Positions 1 to 7,251 of a stretch of DNA of 11,523 nt are shown piece after piece. Within the stretch, counting starts at the first letter, position 1. The number at the start of each line of letters is the position of its first letter. A program made the position numbers and the translations under genes. The DNA is taken from contig MU129039.1 of assembly GCA_014904985.1 (NCBI GenBank), positions 170,192 to 181,714 of the forward strand, given 5' to 3'. The DNA is from Hydnum rufescens UP504. Lineage: Eukaryota > Basidiomycota > Agaricomycetes > Cantharellales > Hydnaceae. The notes under the pieces are model-generated. The model worked only from the letters and a program-made list of their open reading frames with translations. It did not search any database and was not told where the DNA came from.

Positions 1-74
1 CTCCTACAATCCTGAAGTGAATGGCTGAGCCTAGGCCTCCCTTAGCTCATAAAAGGGCATGAATAATCTACCAG

Positions 75-827
75 ATGAAGACATTGAAATGGTGGATGAT
101 TCAGGGAAAGAACCAGGGAAAAGTCTACAGACTCTCTTTTCTTGTTGATTCTTACTTCTGGCCCAACATGATGATAGATGTGGCTACCTATTGCAGAACA
201 TGCAGGGAATGCCAGCTAAGATCATCATACAGACCAAAAGTACAGTTGAGACCCACACATGTGCCCACAATCTTGCGGAAGTTCAATATAGATGTAGTAG
301 ACATGAGTCTCCCATCTAATGGCTTCAAATACATTGTAGATGCACGTGATGACTTAACTGGATGGATTGAAGCACGGATGCTCAAGACAAAAAGGGCAGA
401 CCTAGTAGCTGAATTTGTCTACCAGGACATCATATGTCGCTTTGGATGCATACCACAAATAACCTCAGATAATGGAGGAGAATTTGAAGGTGCATTTGAG
501 ATTCTAATGAAAAAGTATGGAATACCCTTGGTAAAGGCCTCACCCTATCACCCTCAAGGTAATGGAATAATAGAACGTGGCCATTGCACTTGGATTAATT
601 CCATTTGGAGACTTTGTGAACGTAAGAAACATCATTGGAGTCAGTACTTCTATGCTGCTTTGTGGGCAGACAGAGTCACCACAAAGAGAACAACTGGGTT
701 CTCTCCCTATTTCTTATTGTATGGCAAAGCTCCTTTGTTCCCTTTTCATATCTCAGACAAATCATGGCAAATGATTGACTGGCATAAGGTCAAAAACAAC
801 AACAGACTTATTAGCCATGAGGACTAA
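75..827 (+). pseudogene. Gypsy integrase: zinc-finger remnant and DDE catalytic core
   Basis: This is the integrase that would join element cDNA to host DNA in the nucleus. In the 250-residue frame, C43 and C46 (motif CRECQ) form the CC half of the HHCC zinc finger. The His half is damaged: a residual AHK is read just upstream, before a TGA at 60-62. The core follows with the catalytic triad D73 (FNIDVV), D132 (TSDNGGEF) and E167 (GIIERGH), the last two separated by 34 residues, and the family motif SPYHPQGNG at 156-164. WADRVTTKRTTGFSPYFLLY (197-216) is typical of the region after the core. The ATG at 75 is only the first Met after upstream stops, not a true start, because pol is a polyprotein. 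Real coding leaves this frame near 790; the last ten or so residues are out-of-frame. Confidence 0.85.
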
Positions 828-1407
828 ACAGTTTGTGGCCTTGAACAGAGACAGACAGCTTGCTGAAAAATCCAATGAAGAGTCCAGAGTTAGAGCAGCT
901 CAGGACTTTGCAAGAAGACATGCTAGAACTCTTACCACAGACCCCTATTCACCTGGTACTCTAGTGCTAGTCTACCAAGCAAAATTTGATGTCAATAATA
1001 AATTTGCTGGTAAAAAGTATAGAGACAGATGGGCTGGACCATTCAGAGTAAGAAAATACTCATCTTCAGGTGCCTATAAACTTGAGGAATTAGATGGGAC
1101 ACCTATGAAGGGATCTGTTGCTGCTAACAGAGTCAAGGTATTCTTCAGAAGGACTGGGGAACCTAAGCTTCTCCCAGCCCAAGATCTATCAGACAGTGAC
1201 TCAGACTCAGAGGAATTGGAAATTGACCCCTTAATTGATAAGACCATACCTTCGGGATCCACAGCATATTTCCGTAACCCCAACCTCCTAACCTCATACA
1301 GGAGACCACCTCCTGATTGGCAATCAGTGTGGGACCATTGGCAGGAGCGGAAACGAGCCCTAGGTAACAGTAACAATCAGAACATGGAAGATCCAATCCA
1401 CAATTAG
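791..1407 (+). pseudogene. Gypsy integrase C-terminal (GPF) domain, +1 frame
   Basis: This is the continuation of the integrase in the next forward frame. It begins with TTTDLLAMRTKQF at about 793-831, a region that normally follows the core. A basic helical stretch (about 850-940) leads to SPGTLVLVY (949-975). The GPF domain follows, RDRWAGPFRVRKY (1021-1059), with the conserved ELDG (1084-1095) and the end AANRVKVFF. That domain assists DNA binding and target choice. After it come an acidic run of Ser-Asp repeats (near 1190-1215) and a Trp-rich tail. No chromodomain is visible. The shift from the upstream frame needs one base to be skipped inside an A-rich run at about 786-793. The frame ends at TAG 1405-1407, but the same frame stays open afterwards. 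Confidence 0.8.
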
Positions 1408-1620
1408 AGTGACTCACAGTCTTACAAAGAGGCCGAAGCCAATTTCAAAAGTCTGTGCCACATTGCACCCAATATTGGCACATATGGCCCAACAATCAAC
1501 CCAGAGTCCATCAGAACTCAGATCTGGATTAAATTCATACCAATGAATTTCCACACCTCCTTTATTCAAGGATGTGTGACTTCAAGTGTTATGAGTTTTC
1601 TATCCAGAGCATCTATGTAA
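1408..1620 (+). pseudogene. possible pol C-terminal extension after a TAG stop
   Basis: After the TAG at 1405-1407 the same frame stays open for 70 further codons, to TAA 1618-1620. An open run of this length in A/T-rich DNA is mildly unexpected, so the TAG may be a point mutation (for example CAG to TAG) in a longer integrase tail. The peptide (for example ANFKSLCHIAPNIGTYGP) matches nothing I recognise. It could also be the untranslated 3' part of the element that is open by chance. Confidence 0.3.
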
Positions 1621-2111
1621 CCCTAAGCTACCAATCCCTATTCCCAAATCCTCTGAAAGGCAGATCCCCTCACTCCATTTAAAGATTACCAGGAACTCGA
1701 TTATCCAATGACGGATCAATCCCTGCGACCTCCAAGCAAATTCGAACCCAATACTCCAATAACCGAAGAATTACCATACTAGGAGTAAATCAATACCGAC
1801 AACTGCTAGCCCTAACTTGTGCAAATGATAGACTCGACAGTCTCACAGAATATCGCAAGACTAAAAGAATGGTAGCATCATAAGCGAAATGCCCCACTCT
1901 GCAATTTGACTCTCGGAAATACGACGCCTAGATAAACCATGCACTCAATCATTTTCCTTCAATGCGCAACCATCGCCGTAATGCGCGACAACTCGCAGGT
2001 TGTCTTATTCTTCACTGAATCGTGTCGATACCATACGAAAAGACACCACGCCGTGCTGATGTCGATACCCGACGGCTTGGACTCGCTATGCGGGTTGTGC
2101 CCTCCATTCAT
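1621..2111. other. no recognisable gene; decayed intergenic or repeat DNA
   Basis: All frames are closed by frequent stops, apart from ORFs of up to about 70 codons beginning near 1939 and 2022 whose peptides look random. A short perfect hairpin lies at 1987-2004 (GACAAC, six-base loop, GTTGTC). I looked for an LTR or polypurine tract belonging to the upstream Gypsy element and saw none. GC content seems to rise around 1950-2000, suggesting the junction between the A/T-rich Gypsy element and the older GC-richer relics. Confidence 0.5.
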
Positions 2112-2372
2112 GAACGTCCATCCCTGCATATTTGGACTCGCGCACTAGGACGGTGGTCCGTCCGAGTACGAGAGCACCTCGGAGCGTTTTGGAACAATAT
2201 ACGTACCGTATTCTGCTTCAGTACTGCGCCGGCGTGGTGAATTTACCACGAATTTGGCTAGTCGATGTATAAATCGAGGCCGAAAGGCACGTATGAGCAT
2301 CCCGTATAACTTAAGGTCATCGGATCTCCCGTCCAGCTTGTAACGTCAGTACTGAAAGGGGGCGACAGTAAG

Positions 2373-2377
2373 GGTAT
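2373..2377. repeat. target-site duplication GGTAT, left copy
   Basis: This directly precedes the TGTCAGGG end of the solo LTR and is identical to the five bases after its other end. Five bases is the usual duplication size for Gypsy-type integrases. Confidence 0.85.
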
Positions 2378-2428
2378 TGTCAGGGCCACGCTGCGACGAG
2401 AGCACCAAACAACTATAAACATGGATAA

Positions 2429-2474
2429 GTCCGACTAGGTCCGGCGTAAGTCCGGCTTAGTCCGAAGGAATCCG
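2429..2474. repeat. phased GTCCG repeats in the solo LTR
   Basis: GTCCG occurs at 2429, 2439, 2450 and 2460, followed by ATCCG at 2470. The spacing is 10, 11, 10 and 10 bases, about one helical turn. It could be a cluster of factor-binding sites on one face of the DNA in the LTR promoter region, or simply a degenerate minisatellite. Confidence 0.6.
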
Positions 2475-2597
2475 GGCAAGGCTGAGATAAAGAGAACGGA
2501 GGAAGATAGAAGAGAGTTCCAGCAGCCCGGAAGGGTCTAGGCGGAAAGGAGCACGACGGTCCTTAAGCTCGTGGAGTTAGCTGGAACACACTCGGAA

Positions 2598-2629
2598 CTG
2601 TAGTCCGGGGTAATAGCGGAAATCCTGAG
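2598..2629. repeat. 32-bp exact direct repeat in the solo LTR, copy 1
   Basis: This begins CTGTAGTCCGGGGTAATAGC and is identical to 2666-2697. The two copies are 68 bp apart start to start, with a 36-bp spacer. Perfect identity inside an otherwise decayed neighbourhood fits a recent LTR insertion or a recent local duplication. Confidence 0.9.
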
Positions 2630-2665
2630 TTTTCATAGAAGACATAAGGAAGTACAAGGACAAAC

Positions 2666-2697
2666 CTGTAGTCCGGGGTAATAGCGGAAATCCTGAG
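2666..2697. repeat. 32-bp exact direct repeat in the solo LTR, copy 2
   Basis: Second copy of the 32-bp repeat. Identity stops abruptly on both sides (A/C before, T/A after). The repeat contains AGTCCGGGG, related to the GTCCG motif of the phased array upstream. Confidence 0.9.
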
Positions 2698-3024
2698 AGA
2701 CCAAAGCTGAGGCCTCTGGACTTCGCCCCCGGACTACTTATACAGGACAGCTATACTACAAGGGGAGTGATCATCAAGGGGGAGGGTGGTTACAAGGGAG
2801 GTGGAAACAGGAACAGGGGAGTGGCCAGGAACAAGGACAGGTACTAGCGTGGGTAACTCGGAATCAAAGGAAATGAAAGAGAAATGAAACGTGACAGAAC
2901 GAACTCGGAAGCAAATGGAAACAAACGGAAACAAGAAGAAATAAACTGATGGAGCCCGGAGAGCACCGGAGACAAATCGGAAGCAAACCGGAGTTATCGG
3001 AAAAGAAGCGGACGAACCCTGACA

Positions 3025-3029
3025 GGTAT
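3025..3029. repeat. target-site duplication GGTAT, right copy
   Basis: This directly follows the CCCTGACA end of the solo LTR. On the minus strand it covers the Thr codon and part of the His codon of the interrupted relic reading frame, so removing the LTR plus one duplication keeps that frame continuous. Confidence 0.85.
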
Positions 3030-3175
3030 GACCGCAAGCAGTGACCTCGTCTAGCTTGACCGACCTGTCACCACTCCTAGTCGATAAAAGAAGATGAATC
3101 AGACACCCTCCCACAGGCACTACCCCCTTGGAAACCTGAGGAACCGACAAGGTATAGGACTTGTTGAACTCCCCG

Positions 3176-3233
3176 CTGTTTAAAGAAGTCAGGAGTGAGG
3201 CTAATGACGTGAAAAAAAACCGAGTTGACTCAC
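3176..3233 (-). other. candidate spliceosomal intron, 58 nt (copy A)
   Basis: The donor GTGAGT begins at 3233. The branch-site match CTGAC is at 3192-3188, and the acceptor ends AAACAG at 3176. The branch lies 17 nt (counted from its first base) before the acceptor end. Splicing joins the frame ending GAGDRFS to the exon beginning GEFNKSYTL, phase 2 to phase 2. The same donor and branch arrangement exists at 4043-3989, where the acceptor is mutated. Confidence 0.6.
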
Positions 3234-3492
3234 CAACTGAAACGGTCTCCTGCTCCATAAGACTCCGCCATTTGCCTGCATGCGTTCCAAAGGGTTTGCG
3301 ATACCCTTGAAGCACCAAAGTCAACACCTGATAACTCGAATTCACCGTGTGGATTGTGGTCCTTAATTTGTACTGGTCCACCTTCGCATACTTGGATCAG
3401 AGCATACACCAGTAGTCCGAATAAGTAGTCAGAGCGTGTCATTAATACGCAAAAATCACACGTACTATATTTGACTTTGAGGAATCCTCTCC

Positions 3493-3550
3493 CTATGCCC
3501 CGGTCCCAACGACGCAGGAATCGCGCATTGCGCCCATGTAACAAACTCAC
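3493..3550 (-). other. candidate intron, 58 nt, between relic exons
   Basis: The donor GTGAGT begins at 3550, right after the exon-end motif that reads SELV, and the acceptor GCATAG ends at 3493. The length fits the other candidate introns, but I see no convincing branch site, and reading frames on the two sides do not join cleanly. It is weaker than the 3233-3176 intron. Confidence 0.35.
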
Positions 3551-3553
3551 CAC

Positions 3554-4145
3554 AAGTTCAGATGGTCAGTATATAAATCAGGGTCGATAGACGTACCAAA
3601 CCTATCATAGACATCTCATATCTTGTGCAGCAGGATATTGTTCCGGCTTAAGAGCGCGGGTTGTCGTCCTTTGTTAAAGTACGTTCATCCCCACACGTTC
3701 GGATTAGCACGCCAGGACCGTTGTCCCAGTGCGCGGAAAATGCTTTGAGGCGCTTTAATAATTAACCACCGGACAGTAGCTGAATAACGAAAAATATGCA
3801 TACCGTGTTCCGCTTCAATAAGTATGGCAAAAAACTCCACCAGTCGACTCGATACCAGTGGAGAGAGCAGCATAACGAACGAACTTCTTGCACCTCTCCA
3901 AATCTATCGCCAAGTGTGATGGCGACTTGAGCAGCAGCGTTAGTAAGCGGCCGCCTCACCCGAGTCGATAGGTTCATTGGGTTCCAAACAGTGCGAGCAA
4001 GTCAGATAAGGCCTGATAACTTGAAGAATTCGGATCAACTTACCAACAAAGACGGTCTCATGCCCGTAAGACTTGTCAATCCCCGCGCCCCGTTAGACTT
4101 TCTCAATAGACTCTACGATACCTCTCCATTGTTGGCCTACATGTG
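3554..4145 (-). pseudogene. gene-family relic, copy D
   Basis: Read from 4145 down, an exon of 34 codons with one TAA contains HVGQQWRGIVESIEK and then GAGIDKSYGHETVFVG, ending at a GTAAGT donor at 4043. An intron-like stretch (to 3989) follows. Then comes a block at 3822-3681 reading LIEAEHGMHIFRYSA, whose DNA matches 2225-2112. Last is a block at 3640-3554 that matches 2310-2251 and 6171-6084 and ends at another GTGAGT donor. Compared with copy A the block order differs (here the 3822-type block precedes the 3640-type block), so the copies are rearranged or belong to a tandem array. Stops are frequent. No function is assigned. Confidence 0.45.
3989..4043 (-). other. decayed intron, 55 nt (copy D), acceptor lost
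   Basis: The donor GTAAGT is at 4043-4038 and the branch-type CTGAC at 4005-4001. Where the paralogous intron of copy A has a CAG acceptor 17 nt from the branch start, this copy has CTG. The following exon DNA still aligns with copy A (GGAACCCAATGAAC against GGAGTTCAACAAG). This supports homology of intron and exon and shows decay of a splice site. Confidence 0.5.
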
Positions 4146-4507
4146 GAAATACCTATGACCGGTGGGACGAGTCCTCCGCAGGTGCAGTAGTTCCGCGAAG
4201 TAGTCCCAAGAATAGGAAGGTTAGAAACGAACTAGAGACTCCGTGCAGATTCGAGATGACCGCCTTCGGGATGTTCCGGATACTGAGATCGAGCCCAACT
4301 GGGACTGGCAAGGCCGCGACTTTCTCTGTTTCCATCCTCCAAAAAGCAGTGCTACATCGCAGTAGAGAAGGAGTGGAAGCTAGATACGAAACAGTTACTA
4401 TTACTCAACCCGTCATCTTCTACGACACCTGATGGATGATTGACTGGCTTACTGGAAGCTTCATGATTGCGAATTCACCGCATCCACCACGCACGGCAAT
4501 ATGGAAC
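4146..4507. other. no assignable gene
   Basis: A 60-codon minus ORF (4335-4153, starting METEKVAALPVPVG) lies directly upstream of copy D on the minus strand and could be another of its exons, but I found no paralogue for it in the window. The remainder up to the poly-A run holds nothing I can name. Confidence 0.3.
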
Positions 4508-4526
4508 AAAAAAAAAAAAAAAAAAA
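4508..4526 (+). repeat. poly-A run of 19
   Basis: An uninterrupted run of 19 A follows GGAAC. It could be the tail of a poly-A retroposon or a processed transcript read on the plus strand, or a simple homopolymer. No target duplication could be seen around it and the upstream sequence has no recognisable LINE or SINE features. Confidence 0.7.
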
Positions 4527-4544
4527 GGCCGAGAGGACCTGATG

Positions 4545-4663
4545 AAAGAGTTCCGCTTAGATTTATCGCGTGCGTTGATTACGACCAACCTTCTGGCTCG
4601 GAGCATCGGCATGCGGTAAGTCTCGCTTGATCTCCTATCGAACCGAGAGAATCACATTCACAG
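4545..4663 (+). pseudogene. inverted exon fragment with CVDYDQPS motif and a donor site
   Basis: On the plus strand a short open stretch reads RFIACVDYDQPSGSEHRHA and ends at a GTAAGT donor (4616). An AG follows 48 nt later (CATTCACAG, ending 4663), a short but possible intron. The DNA at 4567-4601 resembles the minus-strand sequence at 5429-5396, whose peptide is FLVCVDYDRPSK. The module is therefore present in both orientations about 800 bp apart. No family is recognised, and too little remains to call a gene. Confidence 0.35.
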
Positions 4664-5011
4664 GATCGGTTGTGATGAACAATTTGGACAGGCGGGTGCC
4701 GCTACACAAGCCACGCCATGATAAAGCGGGCTGAATACTAACGAACGAGAACCGGCATCAGGAAGATCCGACATACCACCCACTGAGGTTCTTCCCTCTA
4801 TCACACAAAACCCCTCTGCATCCGCAAGCAACTCCTCACTTTAACCGATGACGACGCAGAAAGGCATCAGAATGCGACTGGCCCTAATCGGTATTCCTTA
4901 CCACGGCTGGAAAAGAAAATTTACTGTTCGATGCGTAGTACGTCTTCCTGACAAATCCATGGTGGAAGACCTGGGAAGATTGTTAGTGGCTAGATTGTAT
5001 TCGTCGCAAAA
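4664..5011. other. no gene identified
   Basis: A plus ORF at 4848-5051 (67 codons) overlaps this stretch. Its peptide is not recognised, and on the minus strand the region would follow the candidate intron at 5073-5012. I see no repeat copies here. Confidence 0.3.
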
Positions 5012-5073
5012 CTATAAGAGAATGATGATCACCTGGGCCGCGATCACTTGAGACATGACTGCGGTCCACTTAC
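5012..5073 (-). other. candidate intron, 62 nt
   Basis: The minus-strand donor is GTAAGT at 5073 and the acceptor CTTATAG ends at 5012. Length and signals match the other intron candidates, but there is no clear branch site and the flanking exons are not defined. It may link the 5529-5176 ORF to sequence further left. Confidence 0.3.
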
Positions 5074-5175
5074 CAGCCTCAAGAACCAAACCAGTATCTG
5101 ACAAGGCGACCTATTACCCGCAACACGAATGTCCGGGAAACCTATAACATGCCCAAGGGAGAAAATCTATACAGC

Positions 5176-5529
5176 TCAGGATCGAGGCCAATGAGTAACA
5201 AACTGCTCAAGGAACACAAGGGAGCTTACGGGGTCATCACACTTGTCCGGCACCTTGGCCAGCTCCTGGTACTTCTGAACCAGTAGCTCCTGCTTGCGAG
5301 CTGTGACATGTACCTCGAGACTGCATGTATCCACTACCACCATTTTACAGGCCCAAGAAACTCGGGATCGGCGCGGTATACGTAAAACAGTCTTAGAAGG
5401 ACGATCGTAATCAACACACACGAGAAAAGCTTCCTGATGGCTTCGAAGGACCGCCTCCAGTTGTGGCTCCGTGAACGGTCTCGACAGTGTCTGCGCTGAA
5501 CGTGATTTGTACAAGCCCAAGTATTCCAT
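5176..5529 (-). CDS. hypothetical protein or exon, 117 aa, with CVDYD motif
   Basis: The minus-strand ORF from ATG 5529 to the stop at 5176 is the cleanest open frame in the relic region. It carries EPQLEAVLRSHQEAFLVCVD, then a basic stretch PRRSRVSW, and a charged helical C-terminus (ARKQELLVQKYQELAKVPDK) that could form a short amphipathic helix. There is no signal peptide or membrane segment. The module around CVDYDRPS recurs at 4567-4601 on the opposite strand and in decayed form at 7802-7764. It may be one exon of a longer gene rather than a whole protein. I do not recognise the family; the ORF may be a remnant that escaped stops by chance. Confidence 0.35.
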   Translation of the reverse strand: MEYLGLYKSRSAQTLSRPFTEPQLEAVLRSHQEAFLVCVDYDRPSKTVLRIPRRSRVSWACKMVVVDTCSLEVHVTARKQELLVQKYQELAKVPDKCDDPVSSLVFLEQFVTHWPRS

Positions 5530-5667
5530 GGCTTTCGTACAGACAATTCTCAACCCCTCCGCGGGTCTCTCAAAAACTGGCTACGATAAAGAAATGCCTA
5601 AGTAGTACATTGACTAGGAACGTTCTCCCCATGTCTCGTTCGCTCTCTGGTCACCATTATTTTGTTA

Positions 5668-5828
5668 AGAGTGAGCGGAACTGCGAGTGACAACTTTGTC
5701 CTGTTCAACTGACCTGCTATCACTCCTTGACGTTAAGGCGGAATAAGTGTAAAAGACCCCTGAAGCGCATGACCACCTCGAGAACCGTATTAGTCGCGGA
5801 ATCGTGTGTGGAGGCGGATATCACACCT
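5668..5828 (-). pseudogene. gene-family relic, copy B
   Basis: This block aligns with 3025-3150 of copy A and 6215-6380 of copy C. The best peptide evidence is LTSRSDSRSVEQDKVVT (5736-5686) against LSTRSGDRSVKLDEVTA of copy A (3087-3037): 8 of 17 residues are identical and the rest mostly similar. The frame continues with stops. Upstream on the minus strand the peptide SRWSCASGVFYTYSA corresponds loosely to SKGVVPVGGCLIHLL of copy A. No LTR is inserted here, so this copy also supports the empty-site structure. Function is unknown. Confidence 0.45.
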
Positions 5829-6083
5829 AGGGCTGTGTCTCTAAGGCCCTGGTACGTCGACTGCAGCTCATGATCATCCTAAGCAGGACACACCTCGACA
5901 TTTTTGTACAGAGCCGTACTCTCTCCCAGGTCAACTGCATCACTGATCACCCACAATGTCTACAAAACTGTCGAACACTCAGGTTCTCGTCAAATTCTGG
6001 TACATTTCCAATAAGTACTGTCACGTGCCGCTATAGCCCTCACCCAGATCACGTATATCGCGCCTGTGCGGCAAATTTGCTGT
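5829..6083. other. unassigned spacer between relic copies
   Basis: There is no coding sequence I can support. The end (about 6005-6030) weakly resembles the edge of the block at 2225 and 3822, which suggests that relic copy C once extended this way. Confidence 0.25.
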
Positions 6084-6545
6084 GAGTTCGGCTGGCCGGT
6101 ATATAAATTGAGGCTGAAAGACGTACCGAACATATCTCAGATATTTTATCGTCTTATGCAGTTTGATATTGCTATCTAGCTCGGATTTTCGTGCAACTCG
6201 CAGCGTTAATACCAAAAAAGGACGATAATAAGAGCATAACCACAGGCGACAACTTCATCCGGCCTGATTGACCTGTTACCATTCCTCAACGTTAAAAGGG
6301 AGATGAATAAGAAACCCCCTCATGTACACGACCCCTTCGATGGTCCCAGGATCGTGTGCGGAGGAGGGCATGGTACCTACGGAACCGATAAAACAGGCCC
6401 TAAGCATGAGCACAATATACCACTGGATAGCGACTTGGACAACATCACCGTAAACGAATCACTATGCCCAGGTTGGTGAACTCATTAGGATCCTCACATG
6501 GAAAATCCGATGTCAATTCACCAGACTGCCCTAACCTCGATACGC
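6084..6545 (-). pseudogene. gene-family relic, copy C (carries the LTR-free site)
   Basis: Read from the right, 6545-6500 resembles the intron-donor block of copies A and D, with a weak GTGAAT in place of GTGAGT. Then 6380-6238 matches copies A and B. The frame DEVVACGYALIIVLFWY (6259-6209) aligns with copy A DEVTACGHT-LTVAPFQY, and both copies have a stop right after the Tyr. The block at 6171-6084 matches 3640-3554 and 2310-2251, reading FQPQFIYRPAEL where copy A reads FRPRFIHRLAKF. By eye, 10 of 12 differences between 6084-6131 and 3554-3601 are transitions. The insertion point of the solo LTR corresponds to 6237/6238 here. Confidence 0.5.
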
Positions 6546-6811
6546 AACGACTCACTGAATTCAGAAGATATGTATGGTCAAACCAGATACTGAAGACCAG
6601 TGAAATCTCCTTTGCGTGCTTATCGTAGTATCATGTGGTCTGCGAGCGGTTCAATGCGTCATTTTAGGCACGCAGAATGAAGTAACTCGATGCCTACCTT
6701 CTTGTTGAAGACCTTGTTATGCATAAGCAATATCTCCTTCGTCCTCATTAAGTCTCTTGCACGAGAATCTCCTGGCTTATTAATACTGTCAAGGAGAGCG
6801 TGAAGAATTAC
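6546..6811. other. no gene identified
   Basis: This lies between relic copy C and the minus-strand exons ending at 6812. No open frame or repeat I can support; on the minus strand it would be the 3' flank of the 7802-6812 gene and the 5' side of copy C. Confidence 0.3.
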
Positions 6812-7119
6812 TCAGCTAGAGGGAATTAGCATTGTGGTATGAATCTGCGGATGCGAGCCTTCGGGCCACCGAAGACGACGAAGAGACCCTGGCAAGAGCG
6901 CTGGGAACGAGACCGATTGCCGCTTCCTTTCATTTAAGTCGTCCGAGGCACCTAACAGAACCTTAGCAACAAGATCCAAAGCCCACCAAGTTTCGGTTTT
7001 GTCGCGAAGGGTAGCAGCAAAGTGCCGTCGCTTACAAGCTGTGCAAGATCCTGCACCGTCGTTTTCTGGTGCTGATGCTCCTCTATTAGGTCTGCACAGT
7101 CCGCTTAGGCAGTATTGCG

Positions 7120-7173
7120 CTACCAAATACGGTACATGTGAGGATGATCAACGAAGGTGGAACCTAAACGTAC
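7120..7173 (-). other. candidate intron, 54 nt (alternative 70 nt)
   Basis: The donor GTACGT is at 7173. The acceptor TTGGTAG ends at 7120; an alternative acceptor CCTAAG ends at 7104. Both keep an open frame after the exon ending DLLD, but the two frames differ, and the peptide after the second acceptor looks more like an ordinary helical protein. Confidence 0.45.
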
Positions 7174-7251
7174 CATCTAGCAGATCCACATGTCCGAAAA
7201 TCACGGAAGAAACCTGGCCAGACTCTTCGAAATTAGTGACCTTGAACTCAA

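Larger units (their letters stand above)
1..1620 (+). mobile_element. 3' part of a Ty3/Gypsy LTR retrotransposon (decayed)
   Basis: The left edge cuts into the pol gene of a Gypsy-type element. Only the integrase end is present; reverse transcriptase and RNase H would lie upstream of the window. Reading order is zinc-finger remnant, DDE core, GPF-type C-terminal domain and a basic/acidic tail. It is broken by a stop at 60-62, a frameshift near 790 and a TAG at 1405. No 3' polypurine tract or LTR could be found after 1620, so the right boundary is only where open coding ends. This stretch is visibly more A/T-rich than the sequence after about 2000 and shows less decay, which suggests a younger insertion than its right-hand neighbours. 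Confidence 0.8.
2378..3024. mobile_element. solo LTR of a retrotransposon, 647 bp
   Basis: It starts TGTCAGGG (2378-2385) and ends CCCTGACA (3017-3024), a perfect 8-bp inverted pair with the TG...CA ends of LTR elements. It is flanked by a 5-bp direct duplication, GGTAT, at 2373-2377 and 3025-3029. There is no internal gag-pol, so this is the product of recombination between two LTRs. The flanking sequence aligns without a gap to the uninterrupted paralogue around 6205-6260, which gives an empty site. It contains a 32-bp direct repeat and a phased GTCCG array, and its right third is rich in A and G. No link to the Gypsy integrase at the left of the window can be shown. Transcription direction is not certain. 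Confidence 0.85.
2112..3492 (-). pseudogene. multi-exon gene-family relic, copy A (split by a solo LTR)
   Basis: On the minus strand this is exon-like sequence of an unrecognised family. An upstream exon (about 3492-3234, frame containing DHNPHGEFELSGVDFGAS) ends at a GTGAGT donor. A 58-nt intron follows, then an exon from 3175 that reads GEFNKSYTLSVPQVSK, LSTRSGDRSVKLDEVTA (3087-3037) and DEVTACGHT up to the LTR. The same frame resumes at 2372 beyond the LTR with LTVAPFQY, then a TGA (2346-2348), and runs on to FRPRFIHRLAKFV ending at about 2247. Related peptides occur in the other copies. A further block (2225-2112) matches 3822-3681. Transitions and stops show it is dead. Function is unknown; the exon phases fit for the 58-nt intron, but the outer exon limits are guesses. 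Confidence 0.5.

Noticed and set aside
1730..1750. T-arm-like GGGTTCGAATTTG on the minus strand as a tRNA
   Set aside because: The stem bases around the loop do not pair, and no acceptor or anticodon arm could be found.
2429..2474. Short regularly spaced repeats as a CRISPR-like array
   Set aside because: The units are only 5 bp with 5-6 bp spacers and lie inside a eukaryotic LTR.
2734..3381. 215-codon minus-strand ORF as a single gene
   Set aside because: Its lower part runs through the right third of the solo LTR and its upper part through an intron and relic exons, so it is an accidental read-through of unrelated sequences.
4153..4335. 60-codon minus ORF METEKVAALPVPVG as an independent small gene
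   Set aside because: It is short, has no paralogue in the window, and lies just upstream of relic copy D, so at most it is another exon of that relic.
2265..6108. TATATAAAT-like boxes at about 2265-2273, 3569-3578 and 6100-6108, first read as LTR promoters
   Set aside because: The three copies conserve a minus-strand reading frame (FRPRFIHR type), and in copy D it runs to a perfect GTGAGT donor. The A/T-rich string is the Phe-Ile-Tyr/His part of that exon.
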